From: Oleispira antarctica RB-8
GTDB taxonomy: Bacteria > Pseudomonadota > Gammaproteobacteria > Pseudomonadales > Oceanobacteraceae
Reading direction: 5' to 3'
DNA: 64,000 bases
Assembly: GCA_000967895.1 (NCBI GenBank)
Contig: FO203512.1
Span: forward strand, 1,945,350-2,009,349
The notes beneath the pieces were generated by a model. That model had not been told where the DNA came from. It saw only the letters and a program-made list of their open reading frames with translations, and searched no databases. The position numbers were made by a program, and so were the translations under genes. How positions within the stretch are numbered: position 1 is the first letter of the stretch; the number at the start of each line of letters is the position of its first letter. This document shows positions 34,231-42,914 of this stretch, piece after piece.

Positions 34231-35304
34231 ATGGGCATTAACGCTAATATTCGATTATACGCTGTTAGGATAATCGTCTGCTGCAGTATCTTTCTAGCAA
34301 GTCTTCTTTTGAGTGGTTGTAATCAACCGCTAGAATTACAAATTAGTAAGATTTCTGGGCCGACAATGGGGACTGAATATCACATTAGTTGGGTCTCTGA
34401 TAAACGCAATAGCATCGATTTAGCATCAGAAAAGAAGAACATACATCAACAAGTCGACCAGCTGTTGTTGGCTATTAATAAAAGCATGTCAACCTACGAC
34501 CCTCAGTCTGAACTTTCATTAATAAACCATAACTTTAATCCCAAGTGGCAGACGATTAGCAAAGAATTGTATGAAGTATTGGACATGGCAGCTGAAGTTA
34601 CGGCACAGTCACACAAGGCATTTGATGTGACGGTTGGGCCCCTCGTTAATTTATGGGGTTTTGGCCCTGATAAAAGCAATGACCAAATTCCTGAGCAGGC
34701 TAAAATTGATGCGTTGATGGCGAAAATAGGATCGGATTCGATTGCGCTGCGTCAGCAAGAAGGTCTATTTCAATTACGCTTGGGTGCGCCGCGGTATATA
34801 GATCTTTCCGCGATTGCTAAAGGCTATGCTGTCGATATTCTCGGGAACTTACTGCAAGCGCAGGGGGTCGATAATTACTTAATTGAAGTAGGGGGCGAGA
34901 TAATTGCCCATGGCGTTAAGCCGCAAAAGCAACCTTGGCGTATTGCCATTGAAGCACCTAATGATGACGGTCGTAGTGTCCAGATTATTATACCGTTATC
35001 AAACATGGGCATTGCAACATCAGGAGACTATCGAAACTTCTTTGAGCAGGAAGGACATCGGTTTTCTCATACTATTGACGGTCGTACCGGCTATCCCGTT
35101 GAGCATAAACTAGCTTCTGTATCGGTATTGCACGAATCAGTGGCACTGGCCGATGCTTGGGCAACAGCCTTGACGGTTCTCGGTTCAGAACAAGGTTTAA
35201 AGCTGGCTGAAGAGTATAATTTGGCGGCCTATTTTATTGTTCGTGCCGAAGATGGGTATCGGCAACTCAGTAGCCGTCAATTTGAACAATTAAGACTAGA
35301 CTAA
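34231..35304 (+). CDS. apbE: FAD:protein FMN transferase ApbE (lipoprotein)
   Basis: 357 residues. The leader ends LLLSGC, a lipobox, so it is lipid-anchored facing the periplasm. The ApbE motifs GPTMGTEYHISW, 'MSTYDPQSELS', AIAKGYAVDIL, VEVGGE-like 'LIEVGGEI' and ALADAWATALTVLG are present. It attaches FMN covalently to Thr in NqrB/NqrC and RnfD/G. The start ATG 34231 follows AAAGTAGTACTC. nqrM follows after 27 bp; together they mature Na+-NQR, whose structural genes are not in this window. Confidence 0.95.
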   Translation: MGINANIRLYAVRIIVCCSIFLASLLLSGCNQPLELQISKISGPTMGTEYHISWVSDKRNSIDLASEKKNIHQQVDQLLLAINKSMSTYDPQSELSLINHNFNPKWQTISKELYEVLDMAAEVTAQSHKAFDVTVGPLVNLWGFGPDKSNDQIPEQAKIDALMAKIGSDSIALRQQEGLFQLRLGAPRYIDLSAIAKGYAVDILGNLLQAQGVDNYLIEVGGEIIAHGVKPQKQPWRIAIEAPNDDGRSVQIIIPLSNMGIATSGDYRNFFEQEGHRFSHTIDGRTGYPVEHKLASVSVLHESVALADAWATALTVLGSEQGLKLAEEYNLAAYFIVRAEDGYRQLSSRQFEQLRLD

Positions 35305-35331
35305 AGTTGTATTAGAGAAATAGAGGTTTGT

Positions 35332-35571
35332 ATGACAACATTATTGATCGTTTTTATCGTGATGGTACTTTTCATCGTGTTAATGTCTGCAGGGGTGTTA
35401 TTGGGTGGTAAGCCAGTAAGTGGTTCTTGTGGCGGAATGTCCGCGGTAGGTATGAAAGGAGCGTGTGATGTTTGCGGCGGAGATCTTCAGAAATGCGAAT
35501 CCAGCAAAGACCCTATTCGTCAAGAAGCCGAAGACTTGTTCTACGATGCTTCAAAGAAAAATGAAAATTAA
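35332..35571 (+). CDS. nqrM: Na+-NQR maturation protein NqrM
   Basis: 79 residues. One N-terminal transmembrane helix, then a Cys-rich tail: GSCGGMS and ACDVCGGDLQKC, four cysteines in the conserved spacing of DUF539/NqrM. It helps insert the Fe centre into the NqrD/E pair of the Na+-pumping NADH:quinone oxidoreductase. It sits 27 bp after apbE, the usual order, and AGAGG precedes ATG 35332. Confidence 0.95.
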   Translation: MTTLLIVFIVMVLFIVLMSAGVLLGGKPVSGSCGGMSAVGMKGACDVCGGDLQKCESSKDPIRQEAEDLFYDASKKNEN

Positions 35572-35698
35572 TTGAATAGGCAATTGAGTAAATTTGGTCG
35601 AGCGTTAAGTAGGGATTAGTGATGAAGGTCATCATGTTTACGTTGATTTATAACCTATAATTATAAGCAACAATTCTTTGCAGTAAGCTTTATCCAAT

Positions 35699-35719
35699 CT
35701 GGCTCTTAATAAGAGCCAG
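35699..35719. terminator. Hairpin after nqrM / before sthA
   Basis: CTGGCTCTT and AAGAGCCAG form a perfect 9-bp stem with an AAT loop. No T-run follows on either strand. It could end the apbE-nqrM transcript or be a 5' regulatory structure of sthA 73 bp downstream. Confidence 0.45.
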
Positions 35720-35791
35720 TGCAGCGATTTATAAAAAATAAAGTAATCAAAATCACTAGCGTGATTGCAGCCATAAGGGCGGAATAATAGG

Positions 35792-37186
35792 ATGGCAGAT
35801 TTCCATTACGACGTAGTAATTATTGGATCGGGCCCAGCAGGGGAAGGCGCGGCAATGAATGCTGCTAAAAAAGGCAAAAAAGTTGCGGTCGTAGAAACCC
35901 GTAGCATGGTGGGTGGTAACTGCACTCACTTAGGAACAATTCCATCAAAGGCTTTGCGTCATTCGGTAACGCAGATCATTCAGTTTAATACAAATCCAAT
36001 GTTTCGTGACATTGGTGAGCCTCGTTTCTTCTCTTTTCCTCGGGTACTACGCAACGCAGAAGATGTTATTGCTAAGCAGGTTAAAGTACGCACTGAGTTT
36101 TATGGACGCAATCGGGTTAATCTTTATACCGGTCACGCAAAATTCGTAGATCCTAATACGCTGGATGTTTTTAGCCCTGAGTCAACGAATCACGTGCGTT
36201 TGCACGCAGACCAAATCGTTATCGCAACAGGCTCTAGTCCATGGCGTCCAGACAATATCGACTTTAATCATGAGCGTGTATACGACTCCGACACTATTTT
36301 AAGCCTTGAACATACCCCTCGCACCATGATCATTTATGGCGCGGGCGTTATTGGTTGTGAGTATGCTTCAATATTCTCTGGACTTGGCGTTAAAGTTGAT
36401 CTGATTCACCCCGGTGATCGCTTATTAAGTTTCTTGGATGACGAGATTTCAGATGCATTAAGTTACCACTTGCGCGATAAGGGTGCCTTAATTCGTCATA
36501 ATGAAGATTTTGATTCTATTGAAGCTAACGATAAATTCGTTACTTTAAAAATGAAATCAGGCAAAAAAGTGAAGGCCGATGCATTTTTATGGGCGGCTGG
36601 GCGTTCGGGTAATACCAAAGAATTAGGATTAGAAAATGCTGGTCTTACGCCTAATTCACGCGGTCAGCTTGATGTAGATCAGAGCTATCGTACTGCAGTG
36701 GATCATATTTACGCAATTGGCGATGTGATTGGTTGGCCTGCATTGGCATCTGCAGCTTACGATCAGGGTCGTGCGGCAGCGGCTGATATCACTGATATGG
36801 AAGATTTCCGTTTTGTTAGTGAAGTTCCTACCGGCATTTATACCATTCCTGAGATTAGCTCTGTGGGTAAAAATGAACGTGAACTGACAGAAGCGAAAGT
36901 GCCTTATGAAGTAGGCCAGGCGTTTTTCAAAAACATTGCCCGGGCACAGATTACCGACGAAGGTGTTGGTATGCTAAAAATCCTTTTCCATCGTGATACG
37001 TTGGAGCTTCTTGGGGTTCACTGTTTTGGTGATCAAGCGGCCGAGATTGTTCACATTGGTCAGGCGATTATGAGTCAGAAGGGCGAAGGGAATACGTTGA
37101 AGTACTTCGTTAATACGACCTTCAACTATCCGACCATGGCTGAAGCGTATCGTATTGCTGCTTTGAATGGCTTGAATAAGCTGTAA
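35792..37186 (+). CDS. sthA: Soluble pyridine nucleotide transhydrogenase
   Basis: 464 residues (E. coli SthA 466). It moves hydride between NADPH and NAD+. The diagnostic motif [18 protein letters not shown] keeps only one of the two redox Cys of the disulfide reductase family, as in genuine SthA. FAD site [12 protein letters not shown] and NAD site [12 protein letters not shown] are present, as is the C-terminal dimerisation domain with [17 protein letters not shown] 35792 is preceded by a long spacer with GGCGG and TAGG. Terminator at 37203 follows. Confidence 0.97.
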   Translation: MADFHYDVVIIGSGPAGEGAAMNAAKKGKKVAVVETRSMVGGNCTHLGTIPSKALRHSVTQIIQFNTNPMFRDIGEPRFFSFPRVLRNAEDVIAKQVKVRTEFYGRNRVNLYTGHAKFVDPNTLDVFSPESTNHVRLHADQIVIATGSSPWRPDNIDFNHERVYDSDTILSLEHTPRTMIIYGAGVIGCEYASIFSGLGVKVDLIHPGDRLLSFLDDEISDALSYHLRDKGALIRHNEDFDSIEANDKFVTLKMKSGKKVKADAFLWAAGRSGNTKELGLENAGLTPNSRGQLDVDQSYRTAVDHIYAIGDVIGWPALASAAYDQGRAAAADITDMEDFRFVSEVPTGIYTIPEISSVGKNERELTEAKVPYEVGQAFFKNIARAQITDEGVGMLKILFHRDTLELLGVHCFGDQAAEIVHIGQAIMSQKGEGNTLKYFVNTTFNYPTMAEAYRIAALNGLNKL

Positions 37187-37202
37187 TAAAGCCAAGTGCT
37201 GG

Positions 37203-37236
37203 GCTGCAGAGAGTTATTTCTCTCTGCAGCTTATCT
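37203..37236 (+). terminator. Rho-independent terminator after sthA
   Basis: An 11-bp perfect stem, GCTGCAGAGAG (37203-37213) with CTCTCTGCAGC (37220-37230), loop TTATTT, then TTATCTTTT. It separates convergent sthA and tus. Confidence 0.85.
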
Positions 37237-37247
37237 TTTCTTAGTAC

Positions 37248-38150
37248 TTAGACATATCGATGCACTCGCAAGCTCGGTAAAAATACTTCCTCGCAAATCT
37301 TAAAATCACTTCTCGCAATGCGTGTTCTCGCGATAGGCGGCTGTTCATCTATTTGATTAAATACAGGTAATAAGCGGTTTTTTTCTTGTGGAACAAGTAG
37401 TGGCAGAGAAACATTCATCGCTTTACGTATCGTTTCAATATGGCCTTTTTCGTTTAATAATTTATATACCAAGTTCGCTCGAACGACAGGTACTTGAGTT
37501 TGAATCTGCGCGAGTATTTCATGCTCGGGTAGGGTGTTTAGTTTTTGCAGTTGCTGTTGTATATGTGATTTTTCTTCGCCCATGGCGAGTAGTTTCGTTT
37601 CAGCTTGTGCGACGGTTAGTTTTTTAATGCTGCGGCCATTACTGTACCAAGTAAAACCAATTTTCTCTGGACGATGAGTCAGAATCGGAATGTGACGATA
37701 CAGTTGTTTTAAATGAATGCGACCAAGGCCAGTATAATAAAGTTGATTACGTAATGTTTTATGACGAGTATTCAATTGGGCTTTTTGACTTAACCAAAGA
37801 TCTTTATCGGTTTTCTGTATTTGTTGCACCAGCGTCTTGAAAGTATCTTTGGCTAAATTAACGTCTTGCGCCAGTGAAATTATTTCTTCATTCGCCATGA
37901 CTAGCCCATAACAGCTACGGGTTTCTCTGCCGTCTTGTTGGTCTCGATACCAGATGTCTTGGTAATAGCTGCGAGCTTTTTTAAGCAGGTTTAAATTTTG
38001 CTCGTCTTCAGCTAATGCAACCCAGCATGCGGGTTGCTGCTGGTTTAACGCATCACAGAATTTTGCTAAGCCAAGCGCAAGTTCATCAAACGCTAAAACA
38101 AGATCAGTGCTTTGAACTGTATTTAAAGTTAAATCTAATGATGAGGTCAT
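37248..38150 (-). CDS. tus: Tus-like DNA replication terminus site-binding protein
   Basis: 300 residues (E. coli Tus 309). Tus binds Ter sites and halts replication forks from one side. Matching elements, recalled rather than aligned: LKQLYRHIPILTHRPEKIGF with W at 'FTWYSNGRSIKKLT' (E. coli YRTLTVL...LRFGWANKHIIKNL), a run near VPVVRANLVYKLL, then 'VSLPLLVP', and a C-terminal LPSLRVHRYV (E. coli PRLHLYVAD). ATGA overlap with the upstream TerB-family gene means coupled translation. A Ter-like site lies 2.8 kb upstream at 40998-41014. Tus is well known in enterics; finding it here suggests the window is near the replication terminus. Confidence 0.72.
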   Translation of the reverse strand: MTSSLDLTLNTVQSTDLVLAFDELALGLAKFCDALNQQQPACWVALAEDEQNLNLLKKARSYYQDIWYRDQQDGRETRSCYGLVMANEEIISLAQDVNLAKDTFKTLVQQIQKTDKDLWLSQKAQLNTRHKTLRNQLYYTGLGRIHLKQLYRHIPILTHRPEKIGFTWYSNGRSIKKLTVAQAETKLLAMGEEKSHIQQQLQKLNTLPEHEILAQIQTQVPVVRANLVYKLLNEKGHIETIRKAMNVSLPLLVPQEKNRLLPVFNQIDEQPPIARTRIARSDFKICEEVFLPSLRVHRYV

Positions 38151-38587
38151 TCACTGGCTGCTTTAATGCGATTTTTAGTTTGCATAAAATCACTATGAGA
38201 AACATACAGCAAATCGGCGATACGTCGCACCATGTGCTCTTCGTACTTGTCCAACTGCTTATCGCTGTAAGCTACTTTCCATAGTGACTCCACTAAACTG
38301 ACTTTCTCTTCATAGCTGTAGCTAGTATTAATTACGCCGGTAAACTGAAAAAGATCGGTTGCTTCGTGAACCTCTTTCTTCGCAGTAGTCAGTAATTCAT
38401 CGGCGACGTCTGCAGTAATAAATAAGGTATCAAACAAAATATTTTTAATGCTTTCAGTTTCATCGTCCGACAGTTGATGATCGGCATTCATAATCTCAAC
38501 TAAGAGTGCTGCTGCGGCTAATTCAGGTTTATGTCCAGTTGTTTTCACTTCTTCTTGTTGGAAAAAGGCCAATAATTTGCTAATCAT
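38147..38587 (-). CDS. TerB-family (tellurite resistance-like) helical protein
   Basis: 146 residues, all helical and acidic. The blocks LAAAALLVEIMNADHQLSDDE and 'ESLWKVAYSDKQLDKYEEHMVRRIADLL' (with acidic metal-site residues) match the TerB/COG4103 fold. The family binds metal and is often annotated tellurite resistance, though its true role is unknown. Its ORF ends on the tus start (ATGA), so tus is translationally coupled to it. GGAGAC precedes ATG 38587. The TerB protein name is unrelated to the Ter DNA sites. Confidence 0.85.
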   Translation of the reverse strand: MISKLLAFFQQEEVKTTGHKPELAAAALLVEIMNADHQLSDDETESIKNILFDTLFITADVADELLTTAKKEVHEATDLFQFTGVINTSYSYEEKVSLVESLWKVAYSDKQLDKYEEHMVRRIADLLYVSHSDFMQTKNRIKAASE

Positions 38588-38669
38588 ACAGTCTCCTGTT
38601 TTTCTTTAGCCCGTGGGTTTATTCACGGGTTACTTCAAGGTTTAACGAGCTGAAATTTAACGTGTCGAG

Positions 38670-39656
38670 TTAGCTGCGCTGTGAGATTTTTTTACTCAGC
38701 ATGGATTCAAGTGTTACCTGATCGGCGGCGAATCGACGAATACCATCGGCAAGTTTATCGTGCGCCATTGGGTCGTTATTCATTGCCCAGCGGAAGCTAG
38801 CCTCGGTTAATAATTCAGGAGTATCTTTTGTTTCTTTTATTGGGAAAAGTTTCTGCTCTAAAGGGCTGGTATCGGCTTCTAATTGCGCAAGCAGTTCAGG
38901 GCTAATGGTTAAGCGGTCGCATCCGGCTAATTCTTCAATTTCACCGGTATTGCGGAAACTTGCACCCATAACAATGGTTTTAAAACCATGAGACTTATAG
39001 AAATTATAAATCTCGGTAACAGAAACAACGCCAGGATCCTCACTCGCTGAGTATTCGGATTGACCACTATTCGCTTTATACCAATCTAAAATTCGGCCAA
39101 CAAAAGGAGAGATTAAAGTAGTACCTGCTTCTGCACAAGCCTGAGCTTGGGCGAAGTGAAAGAGTAGGGTGAGGTTGCAATGAATGCCTTCGGCTTCCAA
39201 AATCTTAGCTGCCTGAATGCCTTCCCAGGTTGATGCGATTTTAATCAGAATACGATCGGAATCAATGCCTGCATCTTGATACAAACGAATCAATTTACGC
39301 GCTTTGGCAACCGTCGCTTGAGTATCAAAAGATAAGCGTGCATCCACTTCAGTAGAAATAACGCCCGGTATACTGGTTAGCACTTCACAGCCAATATTTA
39401 CGGCCAGTTTATCGCCAACATTCTCTAACGTTGTCTGGCTATTTTTATCGTTGCCCTTAATTTGTAAGGCCCAGTCGATGGCTTCTTCGATTAGATGCTG
39501 ATAGTTGGCCAGCTTGGCGGCTTTTAAAATCAAAGAAGGATTGGTCGTGGCATCAACAGGCTTGAATTGCTTAATTGCTTCGATGTCGCCAGTATCGGCT
39601 ACCACAGTAGTCATGGCTTTAAGTGCTTCTAATTTATTTTTGGCTTGTGCTGACAT
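38670..39656 (-). CDS. tal: Transaldolase
   Basis: 328 residues (E. coli TalB 317). It transfers dihydroxyacetone units in the pentose phosphate pathway. Active-site Lys is in [13 protein letters not shown]; the N-terminal [10 protein letters not shown], and [19 protein letters not shown] and 'LTISPELL' are typical. It is in the TalB subfamily by length. ATG 39656 is preceded by CTAAGGGATT on its strand. A hairpin lies in the spacer between it and dusA. Confidence 0.95.
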   Translation of the reverse strand: MSAQAKNKLEALKAMTTVVADTGDIEAIKQFKPVDATTNPSLILKAAKLANYQHLIEEAIDWALQIKGNDKNSQTTLENVGDKLAVNIGCEVLTSIPGVISTEVDARLSFDTQATVAKARKLIRLYQDAGIDSDRILIKIASTWEGIQAAKILEAEGIHCNLTLLFHFAQAQACAEAGTTLISPFVGRILDWYKANSGQSEYSASEDPGVVSVTEIYNFYKSHGFKTIVMGASFRNTGEIEELAGCDRLTISPELLAQLEADTSPLEQKLFPIKETKDTPELLTEASFRWAMNNDPMAHDKLADGIRRFAADQVTLESMLSKKISQRS

Positions 39657-39814
39657 GTTAATCCCTTAGTGTTAATCGCTGTTTATGAAGCGGTCTCGGT
39701 TAATCGTTGGTGACTATAAATAGAGTTATACCGTTAACTTGTTTGTCAGCTTCTACTTTTTAGCGATTAGTGTCAAGGGGGCGATAAGTCTATGCGGGGA
39801 GGGAGAAAGTTTAA

Positions 39815-39849
39815 CCATAGAAAGCAGGAGCGCTCCGTGCTCTCTATGG
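39815..39849 (-). terminator. Long hairpin downstream of dusA
   Basis: CCATAGA/TCTATGG and AGCA/TGCT arms enclose a GGAGCGCTCC palindrome. It is the strongest secondary structure in the dusA-tal spacer. No real U-run follows, so it may stop or stabilise the dusA transcript rather than be a classic terminator. Confidence 0.5.
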
Positions 39850-39880
39850 TGAGTGGTGAAGCGCTTTTAAATGCGTTTAA

Positions 39881-40984
39881 TTAAGCCTGTTCTTGGTCAA
39901 AAGCTGCTCGGCGAACCAAAGCTTCCAAACGATTAGCTTCATTTTCAGCCTCGGTCGGCACCTTGCTCAATGCTGTGCGTAATACTTCAATACCTGAGCC
40001 AGGCTTATGTGCATTCTCACTAATATAGCGACGGAACTGACGCGCCCCTGGCTGTCCATGGAAGATACCCAGAATATGGCGAGTAATGTGCGACAAATAA
40101 ATATCTTTAGACAGTTGTTCTTCAATGTAAGGCATGAAGTCTTCAACAATCTTATGACGAGAAGGAATTGATTTCTCGCGGCCATAAAACGCATTATCAA
40201 CCTGCGCCATTATATAAGGATTGTGATACGCCTCGCGGCCAACCATCACTCCATCGACATGGTTAAGTTGCTGCTGCATTTGATCAAGCTGGTTTAAGCC
40301 ACCATTAATCAAAATTTCTAAATCAGGGAAGTCTTGTTTTAACTGATAAACCCAGTCGTATTTTAATGGCGGCACATCACGATTTTCTTTAGGTGATAAA
40401 CCTTGAAGAATGGCTTTGCGTGCATGAACGATAAACGTCTTGCAGCCCGTTTTAGCGATGGTGCCAACAAAGTTAACCAGTTCAGGGTAAGAGTCTTGGT
40501 TATCGATACCAATGCGATGCTTTACGGTAACATCAATATCCACTGCATCTTGCATCGCTTTAATGCCGTCGGCAACCAGCTGCGGATGGCCCATTAAGCA
40601 CGCACCAATCATATTGTTTTGTACGCGATCACTCGGACAACCGACGTTGAGGTTTACTTCATCGTAACCCCACTCTTGTGCGTACTTAGCACATTCAGCC
40701 AATTCTTTTGCATTGCTGCCACCTAATTGAAGGGCGATAGGGTGCTCTTCTTTGCCATACCCCAAGAAGCGTTCACGGTTATTACCATGAATAATGGCAC
40801 CAGTAGTGACCATCTCGGTATACAGCACTGCATCGCTAGTAAGGTGGCGCCAGAACTGGCGGCAATGGCTATCAGACCATTCCATCATCGGTGCGGTAGT
40901 GAATCTGCGATTCACGCTATTGCTGGCTTTGCTAGAATTGGCGGGGGCTGTAGCTGTTTTTGTGTTGTCGTTTGCTTGCGTCAT
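39881..40984 (-). CDS. dusA: tRNA-dihydrouridine(20/20a) synthase DusA, with element-supplied N-terminus
   Basis: 367 residues. It reduces U20/U20a of tRNA using FMN and NADPH. TIM-barrel motifs: RFTTAPMMEWSDSHCRQF, ALQLGGSN, NLNVGCPSDRVQNN with catalytic Cys, HARKA, INGGLN and GVMVGREAYHNPY. The first 17 or so codons and the region upstream of 40935 belong to the inserted element: a 55-bp piece of the gene (SKAS.SVNRRFTTAPMM) is repeated at 50571-50625 with a different N-terminus. So dusA was interrupted near codon 35 and rebuilt by the element, as known for dusA-specific integrases. Start ATG 40984. Confidence 0.94.
   Translation of the reverse strand: MTQANDNTKTATAPANSSKASNSVNRRFTTAPMMEWSDSHCRQFWRHLTSDAVLYTEMVTTGAIIHGNNRERFLGYGKEEHPIALQLGGSNAKELAECAKYAQEWGYDEVNLNVGCPSDRVQNNMIGACLMGHPQLVADGIKAMQDAVDIDVTVKHRIGIDNQDSYPELVNFVGTIAKTGCKTFIVHARKAILQGLSPKENRDVPPLKYDWVYQLKQDFPDLEILINGGLNQLDQMQQQLNHVDGVMVGREAYHNPYIMAQVDNAFYGREKSIPSRHKIVEDFMPYIEEQLSKDIYLSHITRHILGIFHGQPGARQFRRYISENAHKPGSGIEVLRTALSKVPTEAENEANRLEALVRRAAFDQEQA
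40881..40935. repeat. Proximal 55-bp dusA repeat (att-like junction, left)
   Basis: The 55 bp within the dusA 5' end matches 50571-50625 at 52 of 55 positions, in the same orientation. Identity stops sharply at both ends (E/D codon after PMM on one side, GCTAG on the other). This is the footprint of integration at dusA. Confidence 0.85.
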
Positions 40985-40997
40985 TTTCTACTTTATT

Positions 40998-41014
40998 TGG
41001 TATGTTGTAACTAT
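40998..41014 (+). promoter_or_regulatory. Ter-like replication fork arrest site
   Basis: GGTATGTTGTAACTATT matches the E. coli Ter core (AGNATGTTGTAACTAAA) at 14 consecutive positions, GTATGTTGTAACTA. It includes the G6 of the lock mechanism. Going by the E. coli polarity, forks moving from left to right would be arrested. It lies 14 bp upstream of the dusA start codon and 2.8 kb from the Tus-like gene. Not shown to be functional. Confidence 0.65.
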
Positions 41015-41052
41015 TGAGTGCGTCAAATGTGCGTAATAAACTCAGTATTTTC

Positions 41053-41082
41053 TCGTGGCACACCGCATCGTGGCGCACCGTA
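41053..41082 (+). repeat. Two tandem 15-bp direct repeats upstream of the integrase remnant
   Basis: TCGTGGCACACCGCA and TCGTGGCGCACCGTA abut each other, 13 of 15 positions equal. They lie 28 bp before the truncated integrase start and could be integrase arm-binding sites or an operator. Confidence 0.4.
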
Positions 41083-41109
41083 TTTAAATCAGAAATTTTG
41101 AGTGGTGTT

Positions 41110-41208
41110 ATGGCATCTATTAGAGCGCGTACAAATAAAGACGGCAGTATCTCATATCATGCTGAAATTCGCATTAAGTGGGCAGGAAAGTGCCGTTGTC
41201 GGCAGTAA
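41110..41208 (+). pseudogene. Tyrosine integrase, N-terminal remnant
   Basis: A 32-codon ORF starting MASIRARTNKDGSISYHAEI, ending after WAGKCRCRQ. The opening SIRARxxKDGSxSY is typical of the arm-binding domain of phage-type tyrosine recombinases, including those that use dusA. The catalytic domain is missing; downstream bases jump to an unrelated phage gene. A similar, more decayed copy lies at 50693-50750. GTGGTGTT precedes the ATG, with no clear ribosome site. Confidence 0.65.
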
Positions 41209-41249
41209 ATGCTAGCACGTTTGCTGGCGCTATGGCGCTACCAGGGAAT

Positions 41250-41907
41250 TAACCGCTGGCCTTTGCCGATATTAAGATGGATCTGGATCTTGATTCATAC
41301 AGCTGGAAGCTATCAGCAGATGTATTGAATCAGCAATCGATTGATCTAATAAAACCAGATGCGACTGGCAATAAAGAAGTGGCGGTTGAGATTAACGGCC
41401 ATCGTTGGTCCTTCTTTGTACCGGCATGGTCGAGCAGTCGCAGCATATCGGGCGATGCTCTGAATAAACGCTACTCGATCACGGGTTGCAGTCGCGCCCA
41501 GTATCTGGGTTTACCGTACGCACCAAAGCGCACACGAAGTATTGACAATACCACTGCAGTACAGGCGGCTAATGATGAACTAATGGGTACAGGGCTTACA
41601 TTAACTTGGGATATTGCACAGCTGCCCGATTGGGTTATGCCAAACAGCGTTTTCAGTTACCAGGAACTCGCAGTGCTTCCGGTCATTAAAAAAACCAGCC
41701 AGTACTGTTGGCGCAGTGCTGCAACCTGCGATAGATGCCGATGTGCTAACGGTTAACCGCTATGGCACATCAATTGTTACGTTACGATCAGGCCAGTCGT
41801 TGCGAGTGCGGGGCGATGGTGTAGCGGCCAGCAGCAAAGCGTTGATTCAAGGAGGGCGTATTATTGGTGCTGCACCGTCGTTGCCGATTCAGTCGATTGG
41901 CGTCTAG
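41250..41907 (+). pseudogene. Phage structural (tail-associated) protein fragment, frameshifted
   Basis: The frame from 41250 (PLAFADIKMDLDLDSYSWKL) continues to about 41690 and then shifts by one base at the run of seven A at 41688-41694; the second frame carries VGAVLQPAIDADVLTVN and ends at 41907. The text resembles a conserved tail/baseplate-associated protein of siphophages (LDLDSYSW, 'LMGTGLTLTWDIAQLPDWVMP'). An in-frame TAA just upstream of 41250 means the 5' part is lost. The lines 41277-41756 and 41614-41907 should be read as one broken gene. Confidence 0.6.
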
Positions 41908-42143
41908 TTCAGCTCTGTGAAAAACTCGTGAGTATTCATGCTTTAGCTTGTGACTAATTTGAATGGAATTGTCAGAAAGGTACAGAATTGCAAAGTTGGT
42001 TGTACGAATAGTATTCATGTTTTATCAATAACATACCCAGTCTTATTAGTAGTTCATCATCCTTTTACAACTGACTTTGGTGATGATTGAGGGCTGGAAT
42101 AATTGTTATCGAATATAAAAGGTTTAAAGGAATAAATTATGAA

Positions 42144-42151
42144 CAAGAACT
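42144..42151 (+). repeat. IS66 target site duplication, left copy
   Basis: CAAGAACT, identical to 44579-44586. Eight bp is the usual duplication for IS66. Confidence 0.9.
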
Positions 42152-42231
42152 GTAAGCGATCAATAAACCCCATCTAAAATCCTTTGATCATCCTTGACAT
42201 ACTGCCCTCAAACTTTAATCGAGGGTAGAAC

Positions 42232-42552
42232 ATGAAAAAACTAGAGCTCTGGCAGTCAATCATTAATGAATGGAAATCAAGCGGGCAAACGAAGCAAGAA
42301 TTCTTAAAACGAAAAAATATTAACCAAAGTACATTTTATTATTGGATCAAGAAAACCTCCACTAAGGATGCTGATGACAAAAAAGGAATTGATTCATTTA
42401 TCGCGATACCTCGATCTAAACCATTGAACAAACTAAACACTGGCGAAGCTGAGATTTCTTTAGGTCGTGCAAAAATTAAAATGTCTGTCAGTGATACAGC
42501 TTCATTATTGATTTCACTACATCAGGCTGGGGTACTTCATGATCAGGCCTAG
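42232..42552 (+). CDS. tnpA: IS66 accessory protein TnpA
   Basis: 106 residues, with an N-terminal helix-turn-helix: LWQSIINEWKSSGQTKQEF then NINQSTFYYWIKK (Trp-Ile pattern). It is the regulatory/DNA-binding accessory protein needed with TnpB for IS66 transposition. It lies 80 bp inside the left end of the element. It overlaps tnpB by 14 bp, consistent with translational coupling. ATG 42232 follows GAGGGTAGAAC. Confidence 0.88.
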   Translation: MKKLELWQSIINEWKSSGQTKQEFLKRKNINQSTFYYWIKKTSTKDADDKKGIDSFIAIPRSKPLNKLNTGEAEISLGRAKIKMSVSDTASLLISLHQAGVLHDQA

Positions 42553-42895
42553 TAAGTCCACACCCGCTTATTTATATTCGGGGGTTGTTGATATGCGTAA
42601 GTCCATTGACGGGCTTGCAGGCATTGTCGAAAACGAGCTAGAACTCAATCCTTTAGAACCAGCTCTATTTGTCTTTTGCAATCGAGGCCGAGATAAAATC
42701 AAAATACTTTACTGGGAGAATAATGGCTTTGTACTTTGGTACAAACGCTTAGAAAAACAAAAATTCAAATGGTTAGATGATTTATCCACAAACCCATGCA
42801 CAATTTCAGGGAGAGATTTAAATCGACTTTTAGATGGTTTAAATATCTTCACAGGCAAGCCTCACGAAGCATTATTTTATGAGGATATGAATTGA
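42539..42895 (+). CDS. tnpB: IS66 accessory protein TnpB
   Basis: 118 residues matching IS66 Orf2: YLYSGVVDMRKSIDGLAGIV, ALFVFCNRGRDKIKILYWENN-like segment (starting at residue 41), 'GFVLWYKRLEKQKF' and 'LLDGLNIFTGKPH'. It is essential for transposition but its biochemical role is unclear. It overlaps tnpA by 14 bp and ends 19 bp before tnpC. Confidence 0.94.
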   Translation: MIRPSKSTPAYLYSGVVDMRKSIDGLAGIVENELELNPLEPALFVFCNRGRDKIKILYWENNGFVLWYKRLEKQKFKWLDDLSTNPCTISGRDLNRLLDGLNIFTGKPHEALFYEDMN

Positions 42896-42914
42896 TTCTG
42901 GTATAATCCATGGC

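Noticed and set aside
40727-41036. Plus-strand ORFs over the dusA start
   Set aside because: They are antisense shadows of dusA; the distal dusA copy gives the same shadow (50481-50693).
41614-41907. Separate gene on the plus strand after the phage fragment
   Set aside because: Its later part continues the upstream reading frame after a one-base slip in a run of A; it is the rest of one broken gene.
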